NCBI GenBank assembly: GCA_013002475.1
Contig: JABDJM010000402.1
Location: 1-11,314 of the forward strand
DNA length: 11,314 bases
From: Saprospiraceae bacterium
Lineage (GTDB): Bacteria > Bacteroidota > Bacteroidia > Chitinophagales > Saprospiraceae
Direction of reading: 5' to 3'
Of this stretch, positions 5,423 to 11,314 are shown in pieces. The notes under the pieces are model-generated. The model searched no databases and had not been told where the DNA came from. It worked only from the letters and a program-made list of their open reading frames with translations. How positions within the stretch are numbered: position 1 is the first letter of the stretch; each line of letters starts with the position of its first letter. The translations under genes and the position numbers were made by a program.

Positions 5423-6973
5423 TTAGTACATTCCTATTTTCTGAAACCTTGTGGCTGATTTACCAATCGTCACATAATAGGTTCCAGTGGCAAGCACATC
5501 TGTGTTTATTTCAAGGATATTTCTGCCTTCCAGAAGATCTAACTGGTAAGAGTCAACCACGACTCCCAATGAGTTAGAAATAATTACGGTTTTATTATCC
5601 GAATCCAAAGCTTCATAGATCACGTTGATCTCCCCGCTTCCTATTGGATTAGGGAAGGCCTTTGTGATGCCAATGTCAAAGCCGTTTGAAGCACAGGGTA
5701 CATCATGTACCAAGGTTTCGCTGTAATCGAATTGCCCGTTAAAGTCAACTTGCTTAAGGCGGTAGTAATTTTTACCTAAAGGTGAACTGTCGACAAATTT
5801 GTAAGAATTCACTTTGTCAGTTGTTCCTTGACCTTCAACCTTTGCAATGGCTTCAAAAGACACTCCGTCTCGGCTCCTTTGAATCTCGAAGTAATCGTTG
5901 TTTTCCTCACTGGCGGTTACCCACTCCAGCTCTGCCGTACATGCTTTTGCTGTGATAATAAAATCTACCAGCTCAACAGGCAATGCAAATTGAATATCAA
6001 CGATCACTTCCGCTGCATCATATCCTCCTTTTCTATCTGTAGTTGTGTATGTGAATTTATCTTTACCAACGTAATCTGCTGGCGGCGTATAATCGATAAA
6101 ATCATCAGTTGGGTTTGTTGGCGTTCCATTACGGTTAATGGTCACAGTACCTCCCTTTTCAGTGGCATTATCATTCGTACTATTCAGTCCGGCGGTCATG
6201 ATCAATATCTGATCCCCCGGGTTTGGATCATAATCAGGTATTCCCATATTCAAAACGTCAACAGGAATTGACTGATTTACTTCTGTACTTGTCGCATCGT
6301 CCAGGGCAACTATGCTGTTGTTTCCTTTTCCATTTTGGATAAAAACTGAACATAATCCCTGTACAGATCCTCTGTAAACTCCAACTTCCTTGCAAACCTG
6401 CTTGTCTGTGGCTCCATTTTTCAAAGTGAAATGGTTGATACTAGGTGTTACCCCTATCGATACATTTCCTGTTCCACATAATGTGGCATATTGGCTCTCA
6501 ATGACGAAGTCATCATCGACCTCAACACAAATGCCATGGACCACAGTTTCAGATTTTCCTGAAAGTCTCCAATCGTCAGAGATGAAGATCTCAGCTCCAT
6601 CATGTCCCCAGAAGAGTGCGCCTTCTCCCACTCGAAGATCCTTAACAGGGAAAGGCATAGTGAGTTTCCCAAATACATGGGTTGTTCCGTGTTTCAGGAT
6701 CAATCCATCATGGTAGGTACCCATATTTGCAACGAACTCTCCAAGGGGCTTAATCAGTAGGTTACCGGTATGCGTGTAAGCGGACCCGGTTAAAGTCACT
6801 ATGTGATTATCATCGATAGTCACATCATCTGTAGATGTTGGCACTTGATTGCCAATCCAGGTGCCTGGATTATTCCAGTCACCAGACTGGGCTGAAACGA
6901 TTGAATCAGCCCGCAGGCTTGAAATGCTCAAAAGAGCCAACATAAGTAAGCTTAAAAGTTTAAAAAACTTCAT
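5423..6973 (-). CDS. Secreted multidomain protein with T9SS type A sorting domain
   Basis: I chose the ATG at 6973 (516 residues) because it opens into a clean signal peptide (MKFF, hydrophobic core, likely cleavage after Ala22). The longer frame from 7039 puts 22 polar residues before it. The mature N-terminus SGDWNNPGTWIGNQVPTSTD (about 30-49) followed by VTI repeats resembles the G8-like/beta-helix start seen in Bacteroidota surface proteins. Residues about 225-327 look like a cadherin-like/Ig-like repeat (ending IDYTPPADYVGKDKFTYTTTD), and about 330-425 like a fibronectin III-type sandwich. The C-terminus from FPNP (440-443) to GTYYVTIG and KIGMY is a T9SS type A sorting domain, which sends the protein through the outer membrane for release or anchoring. 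No catalytic motif is visible; adhesion or carbohydrate binding is likely but unproven. It converges on fumC over a shared terminator. Confidence 0.85.
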   Translation of the reverse strand: MKFFKLLSLLMLALLSISSLRADSIVSAQSGDWNNPGTWIGNQVPTSTDDVTIDDNHIVTLTGSAYTHTGNLLIKPLGEFVANMGTYHDGLILKHGTTHVFGKLTMPFPVKDLRVGEGALFWGHDGAEIFISDDWRLSGKSETVVHGICVEVDDDFVIESQYATLCGTGNVSIGVTPSINHFTLKNGATDKQVCKEVGVYRGSVQGLCSVFIQNGKGNNSIVALDDATSTEVNQSIPVDVLNMGIPDYDPNPGDQILIMTAGLNSTNDNATEKGGTVTINRNGTPTNPTDDFIDYTPPADYVGKDKFTYTTTDRKGGYDAAEVIVDIQFALPVELVDFIITAKACTAELEWVTASEENNDYFEIQRSRDGVSFEAIAKVEGQGTTDKVNSYKFVDSSPLGKNYYRLKQVDFNGQFDYSETLVHDVPCASNGFDIGITKAFPNPIGSGEINVIYEALDSDNKTVIISNSLGVVVDSYQLDLLEGRNILEINTDVLATGTYYVTIGKSATRFQKIGMY

Positions 6974-7212
6974 GGTAGTAAGTATTGGTGTAAGAAATTG
7001 ATTCAACAATTCAGCTGCAATTATTTGACCACGGGCCAAATTTTTTCTGGTATTTCAGATCTTAGGAAACAGCGATATATACTGCCAGCTGAAAAAGAAG
7101 GGCTTACATATAGGCCAAAAAGTCGATTTCAGGAGAATACACGATTGAGGGTATTGAGAGATCTTTGAAAAATGAGGGTGGAAGAGTGCTTCCATATTAG
7201 GCTAATTTCTCC

Positions 7213-7220
7213 TATCTTTG
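7213..7220 (+). promoter_or_regulatory. -7 promoter element of the DUF177-rpmF operon
   Basis: TATCTTTG matches the Bacteroidota consensus TAnnTTTG at every fixed position and is followed by C-rich bases, as is common. It lies 28 bases before the ATG at 7249, giving a leader of about 20 bases. The -33 region is degenerate (TTC at 7190-7192, 20 bases upstream). The 275 bases between the divergent starts at 6973 and 7249 show no other gene. Confidence 0.6.
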
Positions 7221-7248
7221 CCCCGCTAAATTCAGAAGTTCTTTGTAA

Positions 7249-7767
7249 ATGAAAACTCTAGATGCCTTTAAACTCCCTATTAAGGGGCTAAAGGACGGAA
7301 TTCACGATTTTGAATTCTCTGTGGATCAAACCTTTCTGGAGCAGTTTGAAGCATCTCCTGTTAAGGAGGGAAAAGTCGCTTGCCAGGTAAAGCTGGATAA
7401 ACGACCAAATATGATGGTTCTGGACTTTGATATTACCGGAACGGTCAAAACTCTTTGCGACAGGTGCCTGGCGAATATTGACCTTCCAATTGGAGGCAAT
7501 CAGGAGCTAATAGTAAAATATGAGGAGGAAGGAGCCAGGGAAAACCCGGACTATGTCCTGATCGAACCTGACAGTAGCCATCTTGATGTTTCTTCATTTG
7601 TTTATGAATTTGTGTGTCTCGCTATCCCTTTGACAAAAACCTATGATTGTCAATCGGAGGAAGAACCACCTTGTGACTTTAAATCCCTGGCCTTATTGGA
7701 GAATAATTCCGATGAGAATACTGATGAGAATAATCCCATTTGGGACGTTTTAAAAGATTTGAAATAA
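7249..7767 (+). CDS. DUF177 (YceD-like) protein
   Basis: This 172-residue acidic protein belongs to the DUF177/YceD family. It is recognised by its place directly before rpmF and by its central CxxC-like motif LCDRC (Cys70, Cys73) after a beta-rich segment, followed by YEEE and DVSSFVYEFVCLAIPL, which match the family's conserved C-terminal half. Members are widely linked to 23S rRNA and large-subunit accumulation in bacteria and plastids; the exact biochemical role is not settled. The C-terminus is Asn/Glu/Asp-rich and ends in IWDVLKDLK, typical of Bacteroidota members. It is separated from rpmF by 12 bases and driven by a good -7 element, so the pair should be expressed with ribosomal genes. 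Confidence 0.9.
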   Translation: MKTLDAFKLPIKGLKDGIHDFEFSVDQTFLEQFEASPVKEGKVACQVKLDKRPNMMVLDFDITGTVKTLCDRCLANIDLPIGGNQELIVKYEEEGARENPDYVLIEPDSSHLDVSSFVYEFVCLAIPLTKTYDCQSEEEPPCDFKSLALLENNSDENTDENNPIWDVLKDLK

Positions 7768-7779
7768 AAAGAATTAATC

Positions 7780-7977
7780 ATGGCACATCCTAAAAGCAAA
7801 ATCTCCAAGCAGCGGAAGCGCAAACGCCGTACACATTATAAGGCTAGCTCACCCCAACTTGGCACTTGCCAGACTACAGGAGAGGTACACCAGTACCACC
7901 GGGCTTATACAGTAGATGGTAATATGTACTACCGAGGGAGATTGGTGATAAAAGCCGATGAAGACATTGAAGATTAG
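7780..7977 (+). CDS. rpmF: 50S ribosomal protein L32
   Basis: The 65-residue product is ribosomal protein L32. It starts MAHPKSKISKQRKRKRRTHYKA, the conserved basic N-terminal arm that threads into 23S rRNA. It continues with GTCQTTGEVHQYHRAY and a beta-hairpin MYYRGRLVI. Only one cysteine (Cys30) remains, so this is the zinc-free form rather than the four-Cys zinc ribbon. The C-terminal EDIED is acidic. It is the second gene of a DUF177-rpmF operon and is closed by a terminator. In several bacteria fatty-acid genes (plsX, fabH) follow rpmF; here they do not. Confidence 0.95.
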   Translation: MAHPKSKISKQRKRKRRTHYKASSPQLGTCQTTGEVHQYHRAYTVDGNMYYRGRLVIKADEDIED

Positions 7978-7996
7978 TAGCACAAAAAGCTATTCC

Positions 7997-8026
7997 AAAG
8001 GGCTCCGAATTTTCGGGGCTTTTTTT
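7997..8026 (+). terminator. Terminator after rpmF
   Basis: GCTCCGAA (8002-8009) pairs with TTCGGGGC (8012-8019) with one G-T wobble, extended by weaker G-T and A-T pairs. A run of seven T follows from 8020. It starts 20 bases past the rpmF stop and isolates the ribosomal pair from ridA. Confidence 0.85.
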
Positions 8027-8040
8027 GTTTATAAACCCCT

Positions 8041-8053
8041 TAATTTTGCGGCA
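8041..8053 (+). promoter_or_regulatory. Promoter element abutting the ridA start codon
   Basis: TAATTTTG (8041-8048) is a full match to TAnnTTTG, followed by CGGC and then the ATG at 8053. The same 13 bases (TAATTTTGCGGCA) occur before metK. With the usual distance to the start point, transcription would begin at or within a few bases of the A of the ATG, implying a leaderless or almost leaderless mRNA. The TTG at 8025-8027 is closer than usual (13 bases). Confidence 0.5.
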
Positions 8054-8439
8054 TGAAAAAGATCATCAATTCAAGTCATGCGCCGGCGCCTGTTGGCCCC
8101 TATAATCACTCGGCAGCATTTAACGGTATCCTGTTTGTAAGTGGTCAGATAGCATTAAATCCTTCAACCGGGGAGATGGTGCAAGAATCCATCGAGGCTG
8201 AAACGCATCTGGTCATGAAGAATATCGAAGCGATCCTAAAAGAAGCCGGAATTGGATTTTCAGATATCCTGAAATGTTCAGTGTTTGTAACTGATATCCA
8301 GAATTATGGATCGATCAATGGCGTTTACGCCGAATACTTCAATGAAGACACTGCACCTGCTCGTGAATTGGTAGATGTTTGTGCCTTACCAAAAGGGGCA
8401 AATGTTGAGATCTCTGTAATCGCAAGTATCCCAAATTAA
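8053..8439 (+). CDS. ridA: RidA family enamine/imine deaminase
   Basis: The 128-residue product is a RidA (YjgF/YER057c/UK114) family member, a small cytoplasmic trimer. Such proteins hydrolyse reactive enamine/imine intermediates such as 2-aminoacrylate, made by PLP enzymes like threonine dehydratase, and release ammonia. Family marks are APAPVGPYNHS near the start (Tyr17), FVSGQIALNP, a central helix, and TAPARELVDVCALPKGANVEISVIA, where Arg104 is the key carboxylate-binding arginine of active RidA enzymes and Glu119 is the usual acidic residue. The length is typical. It heads a plus-strand run with trpS (5 bases away) and an FAH-family gene. Active-site residues are present, so deaminase activity is likely. 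Confidence 0.93.
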   Translation: MKKIINSSHAPAPVGPYNHSAAFNGILFVSGQIALNPSTGEMVQESIEAETHLVMKNIEAILKEAGIGFSDILKCSVFVTDIQNYGSINGVYAEYFNEDTAPARELVDVCALPKGANVEISVIASIPN

Positions 8440-8444
8440 TCACA

Positions 8445-9455
8445 ATGGAAGAGAAAAAAACAGTCCTTTCCTGTATCCAGCCCACTGGCGACATGCACTT
8501 TGGAAATTACTTTGGTGCGGTTCAGAACTGGGTCCATCTGCAGGATACCTACGATTGCTATTATGGGGTGGTGGATTACCATGCGATGACCATGCCCTAT
8601 AACCCAAAAAAGCTTAGAAGTAACACCTGGGACCTGATCATTAACCTGATGTCTGCAGGCGTCGATCCAAAAAACCTGTTCATTCAGAGCATGGTTCCGG
8701 AACATGCCGAGCTTTCCTGGATTTTCAATTGTTTTTGCAGTTTTGGGCAGCTAACCAGAATGACACAGTTCAAAGACAAATCCAGCCAATCCAATCAAAG
8801 TTCGGAGGATGGATTTATTGCTGCGGGGCTGTTAACCTATCCAATTCTCCAGGCAGCAGATATTCTTGTGTACAGGGCTGATTTTGTCCCTGTCGGGAAA
8901 GACCAGGAACAGCATTTAGAACTCAGCAGAAATATCGCCCAGCGATTTAATAACCAGATGGGTAAGGAATATTTTAAACTTCCGGAATGCCTTTTCACAG
9001 AAACTCCCAAGGTGATGTCTCCTGCTGACCCAACAAGAAAAATGAGCAAGAGCGCCGGGGAAAAGCACGCCATATCCATTTTTGCTGACCCGGACCGGAT
9101 CAGAAAACAGATCAAGTCAGCTGTTACAGATACAGGTGAAAGCAGTGGAGAAATGAGCCCGGGAGTAGCCAACTTATTTAGCTTACTAAAAGCTTCAAAT
9201 GAGATGGACTCCTATAATAGCTTAATGGAGGACTATAAAAAAGGAAGTCTGAAATATTCTGAGCTTAAAGAGGTGGTAGCCGAAGCCCTGGTAAAAGTAT
9301 CTGACCCCTTCCGTGAAAAAAGGGCAAAGCTTGTGGCCAATAAAAAAGACGTTAAATACCAGATCAAACAAGCTTCCATCCGAATAAGAGGAAGGGCTCA
9401 GGAAACGCTAAGGGAGGTTAAGGAATTGGCAGGTTTGCTAAATGCAAAAATGTAA
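8445..9455 (+). CDS. trpS: Tryptophan--tRNA ligase
   Basis: This 336-residue class I aminoacyl-tRNA synthetase charges tRNA-Trp with tryptophan in the cytoplasm using ATP. The HIGH signature appears as HFGN (18-21) in PTGDMHFGNYFGA, and the KMSKS loop is present exactly (199-203). The TrpRS-specific segments GQLTRMTQFKDKS (101-113), Asp139 in AADILVY, and VPVGKDQEQHLELSRNIAQRFN (148-169) are in place. Length and start fit the family. It begins five bases after the ridA stop, and its stop is one base before the next gene's preferred start, so it is almost certainly co-transcribed and perhaps translationally coupled. No leader peptide or T-box-like attenuator is seen. Confidence 0.96.
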   Translation: MEEKKTVLSCIQPTGDMHFGNYFGAVQNWVHLQDTYDCYYGVVDYHAMTMPYNPKKLRSNTWDLIINLMSAGVDPKNLFIQSMVPEHAELSWIFNCFCSFGQLTRMTQFKDKSSQSNQSSEDGFIAAGLLTYPILQAADILVYRADFVPVGKDQEQHLELSRNIAQRFNNQMGKEYFKLPECLFTETPKVMSPADPTRKMSKSAGEKHAISIFADPDRIRKQIKSAVTDTGESSGEMSPGVANLFSLLKASNEMDSYNSLMEDYKKGSLKYSELKEVVAEALVKVSDPFREKRAKLVANKKDVKYQIKQASIRIRGRAQETLREVKELAGLLNAKM

Positions 9456-9456
9456 C

Positions 9457-10077
9457 ATGAAGATCATTTGTATAGGCCGAAATTACCGGGATCATGCTAA
9501 GGAACTTAACAATCCGGTTCCTAAGAAACCACTGGTTTTCATGAAACCTCCCTCTGCTCTACTTATCAATAAAAAGCCTTTTTACTACCCGGATTTTTCT
9601 AGCAATATCCATTACGAAGCTGAAGTGGTTTTAAAGATCACTAAAAACGGGAAGTATGTCCAACCTGCATTTGCCAAAGATTACTTTGCAGAAGTAGCCC
9701 TGGGTATCGACTTTACCGCCCGTGATCTTCAGTCTCAGTGTAAGGAAAAGGGTCACCCTTGGGAGATTGCTAAGGGCTTCGATGGCTCGGCGGTACTAAG
9801 TGAATTTGTTCCCTTCGATAAGGTGGATCAAAATGGTATTGAGTTCACTTTTTCCAAAAATGGGGAGATTGTCCAAAGAGGTAATACAAATGATCTCATA
9901 TTCCCATTTGAGTACCTAATCCAGTACGTTTCTCAATTTTTCAAGCTCCAGATGGGGGATCTCATTTTTACAGGCACACCTGCTGGTGTGGGGCCTGTTA
10001 AGCCGGGAGATATCCTGAGAGGGGATTTTAACCAGTTAAAGGAAGAAGAGCCCCTGCTCTATTGCGAAGTCAAATAG
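9457..10077 (+). CDS. Fumarylacetoacetate hydrolase (FAH) superfamily protein
   Basis: I chose the ATG at 9457 (206 residues) because MKIICIGRNYRDHAKEL is the typical start of this family. An ATG at 9442 would add five residues and overlap trpS by 14 bases. The FAHD1/YcgM-like fold shows its metal-site residues Glu54 and Glu56 in HYEAEVVLKI and Asp85 in GIDFTARDLQ, then KGFDGSAVLSEF and the closing GDLIFTGTPAGVGPV loop near 168-182. Members bind Mg2+ or Mn2+ and cleave or decarboxylate 2-oxo acids such as oxaloacetate or acylpyruvates; which substrate applies here cannot be told. It follows trpS with one base between stop and start. There is no obvious terminator after it before the metK promoter. 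Confidence 0.9.
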   Translation: MKIICIGRNYRDHAKELNNPVPKKPLVFMKPPSALLINKKPFYYPDFSSNIHYEAEVVLKITKNGKYVQPAFAKDYFAEVALGIDFTARDLQSQCKEKGHPWEIAKGFDGSAVLSEFVPFDKVDQNGIEFTFSKNGEIVQRGNTNDLIFPFEYLIQYVSQFFKLQMGDLIFTGTPAGVGPVKPGDILRGDFNQLKEEEPLLYCEVK

Positions 10078-10085
10078 CAAAAGAC

Positions 10086-10117
10086 TTGATATTATCTAAT
10101 AAGTATTAGTAATTTTG
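10086..10117 (+). promoter_or_regulatory. metK promoter
   Basis: TTG at 10086-10088, a 21-base spacer, and TAATTTTG at 10110-10117 make a good Bacteroidota promoter. The expected start is near 10122, leaving a leader of about 40 bases. That is too short for a SAM riboswitch, and none is visible. Confidence 0.6.
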
Positions 10118-10160
10118 CGGCACCCAAACACGCTTTTTCATAACTGATTAACACACACCG

Positions 10161-11314
10161 ATGCCATATCTTTTCACCTCCGAATCTGTCAGCGAGGGAC
10201 ACCCCGACAAAGTTGCCGACCAAATATCTGATTCCATTCTGGATGCTTTTCTTTCTCAGGATCCCAATTCAAAAGTTGCCTGTGAAACATTAGTAACAAC
10301 CGGCCTTGCGGTTATCTCCGGGGAGGTCAGGTCTAAAGCCTATGTTGACATTCAAACCATTGTGCGGGACGTGATCCGCAGGATAGGATATAACAAATCG
10401 GAATACCAGTTTGACGCTGAATCCTGTGGAGTAATTTCCGCTATTCACGATCAGTCGGCAGATATTGCTCAGGGAGTTGATGTTGGGAAATCAGAGATTG
10501 ATCAAGGAGCAGGTGACCAAGGTATGATGTTTGGCTATGCAACCAATGAAACTGCAAATTACATGCCTCTGGGTCTGGAGATCTCACATCTGATCCTTGA
10601 AGAGTTGGCAGACATTCGAAAGAAGGGCCGTAAAATGACTTACCTACGCCCGGATTCAAAAGCACAGGTTACAATTGAATACTCTGACGACAATAGACCT
10701 CAAAGAATTGACACGGTGGTTCTGTCGACACAGCATGATGATTTTGGCTCCGAGGCCAAAATGCTCCGAAAGATCAAAAAAGATGTGCAGGACATCTTGC
10801 TACCAAGAGTGATCAAAAGATTGCCGGCGCGAGCAAGAAGACTATTTGACAAAAAATATAAGCTGTTTGTAAATCCAACCGGCAAATTTGTGATCGGTGG
10901 ACCCCACGGAGATACGGGACTTACCGGACGTAAGATCATCGTGGACACTTATGGCGGAAAGGGTGCTCATGGAGGAGGAGCCTTCTCTGGTAAGGATTCC
11001 TCAAAAGTTGACCGCTCTGCCGCTTATGCCACCAGGCATATTGCTAAGAACCTGGTCGCCGCCGGCCTTGCCGACCAATGCCTCGTTCAGGTCGCCTATG
11101 CCATTGGAGTTGCAGAACCAGTAGGATTATATGTGCATACATATGGAACTTGTAAAATTGATGGGCTTTCAGATCCTGAAATTTCTGAAAACCTAAGTTC
11201 AATTTTTGATCTCCGTCCGGCAGCCATAGTCAAGAAGTTTGGATTGAAAAATCCGATCTTCTCTGAAACAGCGGCATACGGGCATATGGGAAGAAAGCCA
11301 GGGAAGAAAAAGAT
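10161..11314 (+). CDS. metK: S-adenosylmethionine synthase, 3' end outside window
   Basis: The frame from ATG 10161 is open to the window end (384 codons), so roughly the last 30-45 residues are missing relative to Bacteroidota homologues. The enzyme makes S-adenosylmethionine from methionine and ATP as a cytoplasmic tetramer. All main motifs are visible: SEGHPDK with His14 (ATP binding), the hexapeptide GAGDQG at 116-121, and the phosphate-binding glycine-rich GGGAFSGKD at 271-279, followed by [17 protein letters not shown]. Near the C-terminal edge [12 protein letters not shown] is also family-typical. It has its own promoter, sharing a 13-base motif with that of ridA. No riboswitch is seen in the short leader. 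Confidence 0.96.
   Translation, partial: MPYLFTSESVSEGHPDKVADQISDSILDAFLSQDPNSKVACETLVTTGLAVISGEVRSKAYVDIQTIVRDVIRRIGYNKSEYQFDAESCGVISAIHDQSADIAQGVDVGKSEIDQGAGDQGMMFGYATNETANYMPLGLEISHLILEELADIRKKGRKMTYLRPDSKAQVTIEYSDDNRPQRIDTVVLSTQHDDFGSEAKMLRKIKKDVQDILLPRVIKRLPARARRLFDKKYKLFVNPTGKFVIGGPHGDTGLTGRKIIVDTYGGKGAHGGGAFSGKDSSKVDRSAAYATRHIAKNLVAAGLADQCLVQVAYAIGVAEPVGLYVHTYGTCKIDGLSDPEISENLSSIFDLRPAAIVKKFGLKNPIFSETAAYGHMGRKPGKKK

Noticed and set aside
6974..7039. Upstream start at 7039 for the T9SS protein
   Set aside because: It adds 22 non-signal residues before a typical signal peptide starting at 6973.
9442..9456. ATG at 9442 as the FAH-family start
   Set aside because: It overlaps trpS and adds MQKCN before the usual family start MKIICIGRNY; not excluded, but less likely.
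10078..10160. SAM riboswitch before metK
   Set aside because: The predicted leader is about 40 bases with no pseudoknot-like or stem-rich element.
10441..11124. Several ORFs antisense or out of frame within metK
   Set aside because: They overlap the strongly conserved metK frame and show no independent features.

Overview
The window looks like chromosomal DNA of a marine-type Bacteroidota, most likely a member of the Flavobacteriaceae. The reasons are a secreted protein with a type IX secretion (T9SS) sorting domain, lipoproteins with Bacteroidota-style signal peptides, A-rich leaders without Shine-Dalgarno sequences, several TAnnTTTG promoter elements, and a DUF177-rpmF pair. The genus cannot be named from the sequence alone.

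Layout. Positions 1-1164 (+) hold a thiol-redox pair: the 3' end of a TlpA-like thioredoxin gene, then a lipoprotein redoxin with a CNHC site, closed by a strong terminator. A small lipoprotein of unknown function follows (1262-1735, +) with its own promoter and terminator. Positions 1736-2071 carry two bidirectional terminators and, between them on the minus strand, a possible 22-residue membrane peptide. The minus-strand gene at 2072-3346 is the most unusual item: a complete Mn-type superoxide dismutase continuing in frame into a 203-residue Lys/Arg/Thr/Ala/Pro tail resembling a bacterial histone H1-like protein. It is divergent from fumC (3976-5373, +), across a 629-base AT-rich intergenic region with three clear dyad symmetries. 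fumC converges on a secreted T9SS-sorted multidomain protein (5423-6973, -) across a shared bidirectional terminator.

The right half is housekeeping on the plus strand: DUF177 and rpmF (ribosome), closed by a terminator; then a tight ridA-trpS-FAH-hydrolase run (amine/imine damage control, tRNA-Trp charging, 2-oxo-acid chemistry); then metK (SAM synthesis), which runs off the window. ridA and metK share a 13-base promoter motif. At ridA it lies directly against the start codon, suggesting a leaderless mRNA.

Most of the window is ordinary core genome. The SOD/H1-like fusion beside a fumarase of the iron-sulfur-independent class is the one arrangement that may be new. It could mean a superoxide dismutase held on the nucleoid or another polyanion, or two proteins made from one reading frame by internal initiation at Met222.
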